Shown here one piece after another: positions 23,276-35,723 of a stretch of 64,000 bases of DNA (its first letter is position 1; each line of letters begins with the position of its first letter). The notes under the pieces are model-generated. The model was not told the origin of the DNA. It saw only the letters and a program-made list of their open reading frames with translations, and did no database searches. The position numbers and the translations under genes were made by a program. Source of the stretch: Nageia nagi (lineage: Eukaryota; Pinophyta); contig JBITNC010000001.1 of assembly GCA_050084985.1 (NCBI GenBank), forward strand, positions 34,720,001-34,784,000, written 5' to 3'.

Positions 23276-24585
23276 TTGCTTCCATAGAAGATAAAGAGCA
23301 TCTTAATCAAGAAAGTGATTGGATAAAGCAATTCATTCTTTATTTTAGGATCAATAAATATCCTAAATCTTTGGATAGATTTCAAAGAAGAAGATTCATA
23401 TTGCAAGCATTGAGGTTTGTGATGGTAGATGATTGTATTTATAGGAAGAATTTTGATCAAACCCTATTAAGATGCATAACTCATGATGAAGCCTAGAGAA
23501 GTTTATATGAATTTCATTACGGGTTCTCTAGAGGACACTATAGTGGTCCAACTACTACAATAAATAATATGATAAGTTGAGTATTATTGGCCTACTATGT
23601 TTCTAGATTCATTCAAGATAGCCTAGGAGTGTGGAAAATGTAACATGTATGTGGGAAAAAGAAGATAAATTAATATTCCTCTCAATCCTGTTGTTGTTGA
23701 GGAGCCTTTCCAACAATGGGGTCTTAACTTCATTAGTGTTATAAATCCAAATTCCTCAATAGGCCATAAAAGTATCCTAACTGCAATAGATTATTTCAAA
23801 CAATGGTTAGAAGCCATGCCATGTAAGAATGTAGATCAAGAGGCAGCAATGGAGATGATTAAAAGGATAATCACTCACTTTGGCATCCCATAGACTATTA
23901 TATCAGATAATGATCTTACATTTATTAAAGTTAATTTGTCAAAATTTACTACTAAGTATGGGATATATTGAATGTTCTCTTCAAATTATCACTCATAAGG
24001 GAATGGGTTAGCTTACTCACCAATTAAATCCTTAACTTGGATTATCAAAAGAATAATTGAAGGAAATCCTAGATAATGGCATACATGACTAGATTATTTA
24101 TTATGGGCAGATAGGATCATTATCAAATCGGCTATCAAAACATCCCCTTATGCATTAGTATATGGGAAAATATGAATATTTATTCATCTTGAGATACCTA
24201 CATTAAAAATCCTACAAAGGCTAGAAGGCTATGATTTTGAGCCACTACAAGTAAGATTTAATCACCTCATGAAACTAGAAGAGGATAGAAATAAAGCATA
24301 CAAGTATTTCCAGCATTGACAAAAAATAGTTAAGAAGTGGTTTGACAAGAAAAAGTCTTCCCAAGTTAAGTTTGAAATTGGTGACATTGTCCTCAAATAG
24401 GATGAATATAGAGCAAAGCCTAAGAAACATAAAAAGTTTGACTCCTTCTAGAGTAGGCCCTATATCATCACTCAAGCTATGCAAAATAATGTATTTAGGA
24501 TTCAAGGCATTGCTGATTCTTGAGAGCTGCATATCCCAGTGAAGGAGATCTATTTGAAGCATTATCGAGTGATTACATAATACCC
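23276..24585 (+). pseudogene. Integrase remnant of element 2
   Basis: Order of blocks: DGCIYRKNFDQTLLRC-like region near 23440 and a broken zinc-binding part; core with QQWGLNFISVINPNSS, ILTAIDYFKQWLEAMPCKNV, MIKRIITHFGIP and IISDND; then KRIIEGNPR and LLWADRI. The first two catalytic Asp are visible (AIDYF, SDND); where the catalytic Glu is expected (GLAESS-like) the copy has GLAYSPIK. The C-terminal part (KKWFDKKKSSQVKFEIGDIV, FDSF.SRPYIITQ) ends near VKEIYLKHYRVIT. It carries many stops. Confidence 0.87.
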
Positions 24586-24599
24586 ACTAAAGATTGTAT

Positions 24600-27500
24600 A
24601 GTGTAAATTTAACTTAAAACAAAAAGAAAAAAAGGTTTTTACTAATTTATTACTTGTACATACTAATTCACTAAGGGAGTAGTTCCCGAGGAGGTAAGTA
24701 TCCATTAATGCTAGGGCTAACTAGGCATGATGGAGGGCTAAATCCATCTAACATTGATTTTCCAATCAAAAGGATGGTATTTAAGAAGGATAATTCCTTG
24801 AAAAACTCACCGACTATGCCATATCTCCCAATTTAAATTCAATGTATCAAAAATTAACATAATCTTGCCTATCATCCCTGACACTATACTTTTTATGAAC
24901 CTTGATATTCCTTGATCATTAGTTACCATTAATAAATGTTAGTCATAAACCTTTGGCAAATAAAACATACTCCCTAACCATTTATTTCCTCACTTAGCAA
25001 ATTTCAAAGCATTAGTTTTTGAGAGAACCAAGGCTTAGAGTCTACTAAGTTGATATCATGAGAAGAAGGAGAGTTTTAGAGCTTAATCTTATAAGGTTTA
25101 ATGTACTTGATGCTTACTTATGCTATAAAAAAGATAGTTGATGTCATGATAAGCACTAAGGAACCTGTTATTATTGAGAAAGAAGGGGTGGATGCTAACC
25201 TTATAGTGATTCATGAAGAATACTTAAACATTGCTCTTAGTGTTAACTAGATAGAGATGGAAATCATTAATCACATGGACACCTAATGCATCGAATCTAA
25301 AAGGATCCTATTACAACACCTAAATATTGAGGTTATGGGTAAAGGAAAATATTTAGCTGAATCAAAAAGATATGTAATGCTAGATTAGGGCCTTGCATAT
25401 TATGTGCCCTATGAGTCATTTACTTGCCCAGAGCTTCTGTATTCGATCATACTTTGACATAGTCCATATAGGTATGAAGTTAAATCCTATAAGGAGCAAC
25501 AAATAGGTGAGTTAGAGTATAGGTATCAAACTTACATTTTTCTAGACTATTCTCTTGAGGCTATCATCCACATATTTGCAATTCTAGATGATTGGACATT
25601 CCACATTAAGAAACAAATTGACTTGAAGCATTAGAAGGTAGACTTTTATTAGAATGATCAAGAGATGTTGGAATGTATTGATGAAAGATATACAAGGAGA
25701 AGCATAAAGCTCTTATAGAGCTACAACATTACCTTCTTTGAGAAGGCTCAAGATAAGGTCTTGCAAGCATTGGCGATCATTCTTAAGAAGAAGACCCAAA
25801 TAGAGACAAATTAGGCTATGATGAGAATGGCCTATAATATCATTGAGGGCCACATCTATTATGATTTTCTACCTTATATCAAGTAAGGTAAGTATAATAT
25901 TTAATATTAGAAATGATTTTGGTACATTCTCATTAAGGAAACAATTGATTCACAGACATTAGAGGTAGCTTCTATTGAAGAATGCATCTAAGGATGTGAA
26001 TTGCAATGATGAACAGATACAAGCGCAAAATTGCATAAAGCTCTATTAGCTACAAATATATGACTTTACTGAGAAGTCAGAGATTAGCCTTGCAACATGG
26101 GAATTCTTAGAGAGACCTCACAATGAGCCAATTGGCTATTGATGAGAAGCTTATATATTGAGGCACACTAATTGGATTTTTCTTTTTCAAGTAAAAGGAT
26201 ATATAAAAGTTAGAATATTGATAAATTCCTCATTCTTCATAAACTTGTGGCTCATTGTCATCAAAATATGAGTCCTGGTGAAGAAGGGCTTTAGATGAAT
26301 TGACAACGGGATAAAACCCCCAATTGAATTAAGAGTCCATTGCTAACTAAAGAATGGATTATATTATGAATTCATGGGAAATATTGCCAATAAGTAGATT
26401 TTTGATGGGGAGAGCACTACATTTTGACCAATTGGACTATGTAGAGTGTAGTGATGGCAACAATTGGTGATTGGATTTTTTAAAAATAGGACTTTATAAT
26501 AGTCAAATTTGAAAACCATTTCTTTCAAAATTTGTGACCCCATAATTGTATTTTATAGATATGGTAAGACAGATGTGTGCCATAGAAATGAATATGGTTA
26601 AGGTAATTTTAATCCCCTTATTAAGATATGGTATCTAAAAATTTTAAATTATAAGATAGCTGTAAGGTGAATAGCATTAATTTTTTATATAGAATTTCAA
26701 TAGTATGGATTGCCTATGGTATAGATGACTAGGTGTGAGGAAACAAACAAAATAATTCAATACAAAATGCTAACTTTGCTCATGAGCCACAAACTCACTG
26801 AAATTTTATAATCATCTATGGAGAAGCTAGTATCCCTAGAGTGGATTTAAAATTAGAAAACATGATTAGCCCTTGAGGGTATTAAAATACATCTGAGGTA
26901 GATGGGTAATATTTCCTTAATCCAAGGTTATTTCCTATTGAGGATGAGTTGGTTGAGGACCACAATGATTATTTCACAAATTAGATTGACACAAATAGCA
27001 ACATGTTGAAATACTTTGTGAATTTGTATGAATTGATTCATAGTACATTAAGTTGCACAGAGATGGACAACACTCCTACTAATTTCAAGGAATGTTAAGG
27101 AGATAAGCATAGTGCAATGGTAAAAAATGACAAAAAAAGAAGCTTATGAACCATATGGGTCATGATAGTAGATGAAAAGGAAAAAGGGAAGTTAAGTTGA
27201 AATAGTTTCCACTTCTTAAGAGTCCTCCCCAAAGAGGAGAAGAGGAATCAAAATGTTGGCTCAAGCCTAACAAGCCCCAAAGAAGAAAGAAAATCCATAA
27301 AGGAAGGCCCATACCATACAACCATAGGAAACCAAGAGTATATAGACTCCATATCCCCAAATAAGAAATGAAATTCTAGAACCAAGCAATGAAGAAAGGG
27401 ATATGGTAGATTATAAAGAAACATAAAGGTACCAAAGCATAAACTTCATTATCTACAATGATGCAAAGGAAGAAATAGGGGATGAGGTGTAATAAGGAGG

Positions 27501-29050
27501 AGGAAATGTACTCAGCATAGGTGGTACTATGGCTATTTGAGGTGAAGTGGGTGGAGATGAATATGGTGATGATGATAAAGAATCCAAAAATCCAAAGGAC
27601 TCTAACCTAAAGGATAAGGTGCCTAAAGAGAAGAAGCATTTTGAATAAGAAGAGGAGAAAACACCAAAAGAACTTGTACAACATACTCTAACATCTACTT
27701 CAAGAGTAGGTGCACTATCACATTCTTTAATTCCTTTTTCCATAGCCTCATAAGAGGAAATAAAAAGGAATTTTTCAATTCAAATAGTAGAGCCCATTGA
27801 TTGGGAGATATTTGTAAATAAAACTCCTATGATCCCAGAGCAATAATCTAGAATTTTGAGTAAAGTAACAGAAATTGGGGACATCAAAATTGCTTAGATT
27901 CCCTTCAAATAAGGGAAGTTGGATACTACCCCCTCAACTATGATAAATGTGAATATGTAGAGTACTCCAACCATAGATCAATCTAGATTTCTTATAAATA
28001 CTTCCATGGTAGTTGACAAAAGCCTCCAATCCATGGAGAATAAGATTGATAAAATGAATAAAAATTTAGATCAATACAAAAAAGAATGCTCCCAAAAGGA
28101 TAAAATAATAGTCAAGTTCTTGAACCAAAATAAGGAATTAATAGAGAAGCTAGATAAGTAGAAGTCTGAGTTTGAAAAGAGTCTGGAATAGGGTAAGGTT
28201 GAGCTAGAAAATGTAAAGAAATAAATGGAATATCTAAAGGCTCAAGCCAACATGATGGAAAAACAAATAGCTCAACATACAAAGGAGGAGTTGAAGAAGC
28301 TAGTAGTTGCAAATAATGCACTTGATGATGATAAGACAAAACTACTTTAGATTGTTAAAAATTTCAAAAAATCCTTGGTTCAACAAATAGGGGAGAGAAT
28401 AGTGAGTTTATCATAACTATATTTATTGAAAAATCAAACAAAATAGGATTTCTAATAGTGTATCACTTAGGCTACTCTAAACAAATTAGCCCTAGCTATA
28501 CCCAGATCAACCATTGAAGGAATGTAGAGTTGGTTGAAGGCATTAACAAAAAAAGATGTAGCTACCATAACTTTAAGGACAAGTTAAACAATTTTGAGGA
28601 GAACTTAAGATATTTATGATTTACAAGATCTGGTGTTTAGTGTAGATATTTAGAAATACTAGCTAAAGATATAAATTGGTTTTGTAAATAAATTCTTTCA
28701 TTCTTTAATTGAATTGAAGACTCATAAATTATGGGAGGAATAATATGTACAAGGTAGGGCCAACCAATTGGTGGAAAATACCATATAGTTTTTGGAAAAA
28801 TCTTTCTATATGCCAAAATATTGGAAAGTGTGCTAATAGTTTTTAGAGCAAATATAGTTAAACTGTAGACATGCCTTATTTTATCACAAATAGACTACTA
28901 GGATTTAAAAGATTTGTATATGAAAGTCCAATATTTACTCCCTTCCAAATTAGTTTCACCTCCCAAAACTTCAACAAAAGATTCATTTGGGTAGGTAATT
29001 GGGAGAAACAAATAAGGATATGATTCTTCAATAGGATGAGATTCGAAGAA
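24600..29050 (+). pseudogene. Extra coding region of element 2 after integrase
   Basis: The region between integrase and the 3' LTR is coding-like on the plus strand over most of its length. About 25100-26200 reads in long runs between stops, for example MISTKEPVIIEKEGVDANLI and YVPYESFTCPELLYSIIL. About 26260-27000 gives a second readable stretch. About 27470-28950 stays in one frame: an acidic and Pro/Lys-rich part, then a strongly charged heptad-like segment (28020-28400, such as KIDKMNKNLDQYKKECSQKD) that should form a coiled coil, then an aliphatic C-terminal part. The interrupting stops are mostly TAG or TAA where Gln fits. Extra ORFs of unknown function are known in Tat and Athila elements; I recognise no named domain in this one. 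Confidence 0.6.
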
Positions 29051-29062
29051 CCACCAAAAGAC

Positions 29063-30934
29063 TATTATTCTTTTAGAATCACATAGTTAAAATAGGGCAA
29101 CATTCTATTATTCTTTCATTCCTTTCAAGTAACTCATTCTTAATTCTGTTTCTTTCTTCCCTTTCATATTTTATAAATATTGAAATGGTAATTATTCTTT
29201 GTACTTAGTCAATTTTATCAAAATTTTGTTAAGTATAGGGAATTCCAGGTGCTGTTAATGTATGTTTGAGTCATGTACAATTTATTTGGTAACTTAATCA
29301 CTATTTTATTCAAAAGTAGGTGTTGTCATGTAAATAAATCCTAGAGGTTGATCACTACTCAATCGAGTATTTTTCGATAAATATATATAGGTTTGAGGTC
29401 ACAAGACACTATCAATATGTCTAATTCATATTCAAGAAATAATGTAGCATGTTTGGGAAATAGTGTAACACGTAAGGGAAGTAAATGTTTGAGTCAAGTT
29501 ATAGGTATTGTAAAAGTTTAAATCTTTTTGGGAAATATTGTGAATGTGATTCACTATAAAAGTAAAGTTACTAATGGGTAATATCTTAAATCCCTTGGAT
29601 TTATAGAGAAGGAACTCTATCGTACATCCAAAATTAGCCAAAAATATTTCAAGAATATATCATCTACATCCTGCTAATTTGAAGTGATAATGTCACACAT
29701 TTGGTCCAACTTAGTAGGTGCTAATACAATCTATCAATAGGTACTACCTAGGAGGTAGTTAACAAGAGATACTTTAGAAGATCTATTATCCAGAGCCCAT
29801 CTATTTTGATCAATGACATCATACTTTTTTTCAAAAATTGGTGAGTACTAAAACAAGTCCCAGTAAGTAATAAACCCTACCAAAGTAAATAAGACCCACT
29901 ATATTGGGAAAGGAATAGTGAGTTAAGGGAAACATCCAAGTTCACTTAATCATGAGTGTTTGACCCCTAGGGTTTTATCAATGTGTTGAACATTACTCAT
30001 TTCCACATGATAGTAGCAGTTCTTCCTTATGTTTCAATGCTACATTTTTCATTTCCCTTACAATTCCCTACAACTTAGAGCTAAAATAATTACCATAAAT
30101 GGTTGAAAAAAGTTATATGGTTTTCAATAGAGCACAAAGAAAAACCATACCAATCAAGCTAGTACACCATGCCTTGACAATGAGCTATAGTTGCAATAGG
30201 ATGCAATCAATAATAAATCAAAGATTTTGTAGCTAAAGAAGTATAACAATTTAGAGATAAATTTCTAGACCTTAGCATTGATTGTACCTTATCATTATGC
30301 AATCTAGCATAGTTGTGATTATAATTTCTACATTGTAAATAGTTTCTATTTTAATTATTAGTCAATAAGGTAATTAAGTGCATTAATGGTGGACAACCAC
30401 CCAATTGTAAATAAGAACATATAATAGTGTATTGTTAGAATTCCAAAAGGTTGAAAATTCTAGCAAATTTGCTTAGTGTATGAAATACTTTCATGTGTGA
30501 TAATACAATGTAATGATATTTTTTCCTTCATAGTTTGTGACTATTCATTATGTTATATAAATATTATGCATGAAGTATTATCTTAAGGTATGGTTGTGTA
30601 TTATGATTGTGAGACCCCAAGAGTAAGATAGTTTGCTATTCATAATCTCAGCTATGGATTGCTTCCTGCATAGTAATGCCTAGGCTAGTTAGTTATAATT
30701 CCTTTCTCTATTTTGTTTATTTATCTATTTCTTTTTACTCTTATATTTTATCTCTTTCTAGTTGCTTTTGACCTTTACTATAGATTAGAACTTACCTATA
30801 ATCTAGAGATTGAGCAAAAATCCCTCATGAGCACATTCTCCCACCACCATCTACTCTTTCAAGGACCTTACTTTTGTGGTAAATGGAGAAAATGACTAGA
30901 ATAAATTTTTGAGGTTACATCATATCGATCAATA
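29063..30934 (+). repeat. 3' LTR of element 2
   Basis: Begins TATTATTCTTTTAGAATCAC after a short purine-rich stretch (GAAGAACCACCAAAAGAC) and ends CATATCGATCAATA. It is collinear with 16655-18535 with many single-base differences and a few small indels, so the insertion is old. Confidence 0.92.
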
Positions 30935-30939
30935 GACTC

Positions 30940-31720
30940 ATAATCAATTCCCTTAGCAACAAATACTGATTCCTCACTACTTCCTTCATGAAGATGTATG
31001 CTACTTGATTTTTTTGTGGAGAAATAACTTAGTTTCCCTATTCCTTCTCCACCATGTCTCAAATGAAGTGATATTTTATGTCAAAATATTTGGACCTTGA
31101 ATGGTGGATAGGATCATGAACCAACTTGATGTCATTTTGGTTGTTATAATATAAAGTAGTAGGCATACCTTTCTTCTCCCTAATCTCTTCTAACACTTTC
31201 CTAATCCATAAAGGCTATGCACTTGCTGATGTGAGTGCAATATATTCAACTTATATAGAAGATAATGTAACTATTGCTTACTTCTTGGAACTCATTTTAA
31301 TCAATCCTAATCCTAAGGAGAAGCATTTTACACTCATGGAATTTATGTTATCTATGTTACTTCTCCAATCACTATCACTAAAACCCACTAGATTCAACTA
31401 CTTTTCTTGGTTATAGTGGATTCCATAATAAATGGTAACTCTCACATATCTTAGTACCCTCTTTTCCACCTTCAAGTGCAATTATGATGGATCCACCATG
31501 TACCTGGAACACTGAGAAATCAAAAAAATAAAAATATAGCCTAATGTTACACAAAAATATCAGGCTACCCACTTTACTCCTACACTCCATTTTATTTGCT
31601 TTCTCTACTCCATCATGTAGACTCAAAACTTCTCCACATGCTATTGGAGTTGCTATAGGTTTTCTCTCATTCAATCCAAACCTTTTCAACATATATCTAA
31701 CATACTTTTATTAACACAAA
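30940..31720 (-). pseudogene. RNase H and C-terminal pol remnant of the copia element
   Basis: On the minus strand the part near 31692-31411 reads MLKRFGLNERKPIATPIACG, then LSLHDGVEKANKMECRSKVG and SLIFLCNIRLY, the conserved end of copia RT. After frameshifts the last part (31110-30940) reads HHSRSKYFDIKYHFI and QVAYIFMKEV, matching the terminal RNase H signature (SKHIDxxYHFIRD ... QxADxxTK). The sequence is cut at 30940 by gypsy element 2 and resumes at 16654 just before the copia polypurine tract. Confidence 0.85.
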
Positions 31721-32400
31721 GATTTCACTACTAGACTGATGTACCTCCATTTTTAGGAAACAACTCATCAAACCTAAGTCTCTTTCTTCATATCTTCCTT
31801 AAATGTATCAATCAAATTTTAACTACTTCCCATACATAGCATGTCATCAACATAAAGATACACTATAAAAATATTGGTACCTTTCCTCTTGTAATACTAA
31901 GTAGGTTCACTTTTACCCCACTCAAAACCACACTGTAGGAAGTAATCATGTATTCTATAATAGTAGGCTCTTATGGATTGCTTCAGCCCATATAAAGCTT
32001 TCCTTAACATGTATACTTTATCTTTTTTTCTTGGGAAAACAAATTTCTATGACTATTCCATATAAAACTCCTCATCCAAATAACTATTCAGGAAGGCACT
32101 TTTAACATCTATATGATGGACTTCCACTTCTTGTGTGCTTCCAATGATAGTAATATCTAAAATATATCTTACCTTGAAATTAAAGAAAAGGTCATACCTT
32201 ATACCTCTCAAATGATCCATCACTATTTTTCTTTATTTTATAGACCCATTTATAGCCTACAACCTTCCTATCTTTGGGAAAATCCACCAACTCCCAAGTA
32301 TTCTTCTTCTTATTGTTATCCATCTATTCTTGCATTGCCTTCAACCAAAATTTATTAGTACATGAGTTTTCAAAACTTAAAGACTCTATAACATCTAAAA
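31721..32400 (-). pseudogene. Reverse transcriptase remnant of the copia element
   Basis: Blocks on the minus strand: NTWELVDFPKDRKVVGYKWV, YKIKKNSDGSFERYKV, then after a frame change VKSAFLNSYLDEEFYME, KVYMLRKALYGLKQSIRAYY and the catalytic box YVDD at 31843-31854 followed by MLCMGSS. These are diagnostic of Ty1/copia RT. Stops replace Gln in several places, as in YME.S.KFVF. Confidence 0.9.
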
Positions 32401-32539
32401 TAAGTTTTGAAGCATTATTAACTATAGAAATCAATGCATAATTGCAACATCACCTTTCACCTCACCACTATCATCATCTCCATATAGATGCAACTTCTCT
32501 AACCTCTCAATCATTGAGTTCAACACTATAGTTGCACTT

Positions 32540-33900
32540 TTGGTCAACCTCTTATTGAATTTTTTTATCAAGCATTGAATACTTGGGTTGGTCCTTCAAC
32601 AACCTTGTTCCTTTACCTTTTGTTGGTGGTGATAGTAGAGACTCATGAGTACTACTTTTTGGACTTGCAAAAGAGCTTGAAGAGGTATGTACTCCCCTTT
32701 TGTACCAATATGGGATGTAATGAAACACTTCTTATTTCTACCTTCTCATTACTAAAAACATAATAAAAAATATCATCTACAAATAATTTTTGAGAACTAG
32801 ACCTCCAATTTCCCCCTTCATCAAAAATTGCATCTCTAGATGTAATAATTCTATGAGTAATAGGATTATAAAATCTCTAAGATTTGGAAAGCTCATTGTA
32901 ACCAATAAATAGAAACTTTTAGAATTTGAATCTAATTTTATCCTATTCTCATCATTTATGTGTACAAAATCCAAACATACAAATACCTTAAAATGACTAA
33001 CATTAGGTTTTTTCCCATACCAACACTCATAAGGGGTTACATTATCTAAACTTATAGAAGGAGATATATTTAGAATATAATTGGTTTTATGAATAGTAAC
33101 AACCCAATAAAACTTTCTCATACCTTTCTTTTGCATCATACATCAATCCATCTCCACCAATGTTCTATTTTTTCTCTTGTCCACTCCATTTTGCTATGGA
33201 GTGTAGAGACTAGTCAATTGCCTTTTTATCCCATACTCACTACAAAAACTCTCAAACTCAATTGAAAAATATTCACCACCCCTATCTATCCTCAAGCATT
33301 TAATATATGCACCACACCCATTCTTAACTAGGGCCTTAAACCTTTTAAAATAGGTTAATGCTTCATCCTTCTTTTTAATAAAAAAGACCTAGAAATATCT
33401 AGAGTAATCATCTATGAAGGTAATAAAGTATGAGGCTTGACCCATACTTTATCAAACAACAAATATCACTATGTACTAGTTATAATGGATATTTGGCCCT
33501 CTATGCTTCATCATGTAGGAACTTTTCTATGGCAAGTTTCCCTAATGCATAACCCTCATAGATCTCCTTGGAGACTTATACTTTCAGGAAACCATAAACA
33601 AGCAGTGAATGCATACTCAAACTCTTATAGTGTAGGTGTCCAAACCTTAACTACCACAACCTCTCCTTACCTTCTACTTCAAAAAATGCCATCTTTTCCC
33701 ATAGATCAACAAACTGCAAAGGGAAGAGTCTATTCTTTAACATATTGATAGTTGTTAGTAACTTCCTTCTTTTATAAAACATCTTACACATCTTATATTT
33801 AAAAATAATCTTATAATCCTTCTTTAACATCTGACCTATGCTCATCAAAGGATGTTTCAAATTGGGTGTATAATAAATATCCTTTACTTTCATCTTAGCT
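32540..33900 (-). pseudogene. GAG-pre-integrase and integrase remnant of the copia element
   Basis: The open part 33651-33893 (DIYYTPNLKHPLMSIGQMLK, NMLKNRLFPL) is the GAG-pre-integrase segment. It is followed by LRFGHLHYKSL and YEGYALGK, a zinc-binding site in which Cys codons have become Tyr, then LVHSDICC with the first catalytic Asp. The open part 32777-33139 holds MRKFYWVVTIHKTNYILNIS, VTPYECWYGKKPNVSHFKVF and HINDENRIKLDSNSK, the integrase C-terminal region, ending near FDEGGNW. Copia integrases precede RT, as here. Confidence 0.88.
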
Positions 33901-35089
33901 TTCCTACTAGGAACCTCTATCTCACCTTTTGGTACAACCTCTAGATTCTTCTCATCTCACAACCTAATACTATATTGGTAGGTAGAATCAAGTGAAAAGA
34001 AAATATTATTTCTCTTGATCATATGGTTTGTGCACTTGCTATTCAAGATCCACTCCATTGAAAAATTTTATGTATAGAGGAGAACTTGATCTACTAGAGG
34101 TTCTTCAATCATGTAAAATAGGGTATCTTCTTCATACCTATAGTTATCCTCACCATAATAATTTGATTTTTTCAACCCATAATCTCTTTTGTAATGCCCA
34201 TATTTATTATAGTGATAACATTATATATTTCTCATATCATGATCTTCTCTTCCTCTTTAGTATATATTAGATCCTTCTCTTAATGTATAATATTGTTTAA
34301 AATCTTCACCTTAATATTGAGATCTTTTTTGATATCTACCTCCTCTTCAACCTCATCTATGATTGTGACCTCTACCTCTAGAGTGATGACCATCATGACT
34401 TTTTATAGATCCCTCATCTTTTTTTGTAGGAATTTCTCATTCCTCTATAGGAACACTTCCTCTAGCTCTATCTTGCTTTCTCTTGGTAATCCTCTCCTCA
34501 TGGGAAGTAAGAGTATTGATTAGTGAATCTAGATCCATATTTGATAGATCTTTGGTCTCCTCTATGATCAATGTCATACTATCAAAGTTTTCGGTAAGGG
34601 TTCAAAGAACCTTATTGATAATCACCTCTTGATCAATATTATCTTCTAATTTGACCATTTTGTTAACCATAAATTTCATACAAATGTAGTAATCTCTTAT
34701 AATTTCATTCTTGTCTTTCTTTAGGTTCTCAAAATCTTGATGTAGCATTTGTAACTTCACCTCCTTAAATTGTGCACTCCCTTGGTAGTTTTCTTTCAGT
34801 GCCTTCCAAGATTCTTAAGCTGAGGTACATGCAAAAATTCAAGGAAAGAAGCTTTTGGATGGAATTAATTTGATCAATACCATAGCTAATTTATTCTTCA
34901 TGTGTTTATCTCCTATCTCCTTTTTTGATCCATAAATAATGCATTCTAATCCTTTGGTTCAATGTATCCATCTTCTATAATCTTTTAGAAACCTTTACCT
35001 TTCTAAATCATTCTCATTATGATGCTCTAGTAGTTGTAGTTAGATTTATTAAATTTAGGTATCAAAATAAAATTGCTATTACTAGCCAT
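33901..35089 (-). pseudogene. gag remnant of the copia element
   Basis: The frame starts with ATG at 35089 (MASNSNFILIPKFNKSNYNY). Typical copia gag blocks follow: SAWESWKALKENYQGS-like (Trp now a stop), QMLHQDFENLKKDKNEIIRD, YYICMKFMVNKMVKLEDNID and LTSHEERITKRKQDRARGS. A CCHC knuckle is visible at about 34178-34227 as CYHYNKYGHYKRDYG, with the second and last Cys changed to Tyr (TGT to TAT). The protease-like start (WILNSKCTNHM, where DSGCTNHM is expected) follows. Confidence 0.87.
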
Positions 35090-35188
35090 TATACCCTTCT
35101 ACAACAAGAACTATGATCTCTAGGAAATCTTTGATAAAGCTTACCATCAACAAACCCATAGTTGCTCAAACCTAACTCTTAATTTCCC

Positions 35189-35203
35189 TTGTTTGATAAC
35201 AAA
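35189..35203 (-). other. Degenerate primer-binding site of the copia element
   Basis: Next to the 5' LTR, the minus strand reads TTTGTTATCAAACAAGG, which resembles the initiator-Met tRNA complement TGGTATCAGAGC used by most plant copia elements. Confidence 0.5.
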
Positions 35204-35723
35204 TGAAGAATTAAAAGAATATACATAATTATAATAATATGGAGCAAATCAAATTGGATTTAGCCTTGAAATTTCCTATATCCTATATTTTGGCAAAAAT
35301 TCAGTAGAGTTTCAATACAATATTCAATCAAGACTTGTAGAGATCACACACAACAAAACTATAAAGAGATTATAGAAAACCCTAGAAATTGGCTTAAGTA
35401 CACAATACCAAACTAAATAAAGAAATACCTAACCCTAGATTTGAATCTCATCCATTTGGATCTACATCAATGGTGGTTGTTACATCTATTAAACTAAGAA
35501 GAAAATAACTACTAAAAATAGTCTAAGAAAGATGTCTTCATATTTCAGCTATAACTTTTAACTTGGGTATCTATTTGAGCCTTTTTTTTTCCCTAAATTG
35601 CATAGATTTTGAAGCTCTATGATTTTGGTATGTTTTTTTTTTTTAAATAAGACATTATCAAAGATTGAAAACATCATTATATATCCTAAACTTTGATTTC
35701 AATGTTTGGCCATATTTCCAATA
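35204..35723 (-). repeat. 5' LTR of the copia element
   Basis: Plus-strand ends TGAAGAATTAAAAG and CATATTTCCAATA; 520 bp. It matches 16116-16627 throughout with numerous substitutions and small indels. Confidence 0.92.

Larger units (their letters stand above)
16655..30934 (+). mobile_element. Ty3/gypsy element 2 with 1.88-kb LTRs, nested in the copia element
   Basis: LTRs at 16655-18535 (1881 bp) and 29063-30934 (1872 bp) enclose 10.5 kb. The host copia sequence resumes on both sides, and the flanks GACTT (16650-16654) and GACTC (30935-30939) look like a 5-bp target duplication with one change. Plus-strand order: gag, protease, archaeal-type RNase H, RT, RNase H, integrase, then about 4.4 kb of additional decayed coding sequence. 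The extra RNase H marks the Tat lineage, although its place before RT is unusual to me. Termini are TA...TA, probably decayed TG...CA. A weak primer-site candidate, TTTTTGGCACATTCGATGGG, lies 12-15 bp inside the 5' LTR end. All genes are broken. Confidence 0.93.
16116..35723 (-). mobile_element. Ty1/copia element, minus strand, split by gypsy element 2
   Basis: Two LTRs, 16116-16627 (512 bp) and 35204-35723 (520 bp), match along their length and enclose, on the minus strand, gag (from ATG at 35089), integrase, RT and RNase H in the copia order. Removing the nested gypsy (16655-30934 plus duplication) leaves about 5.3 kb, a normal copia size. On the minus strand the 3' LTR is preceded by the tract AACAAGGGAGAGAA and starts TGTTGGAAATATGGCC; a degenerate initiator-Met-like primer site follows the other LTR. 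All frames are broken. No clear target-site duplication is seen at the outer ends. Confidence 0.92.
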
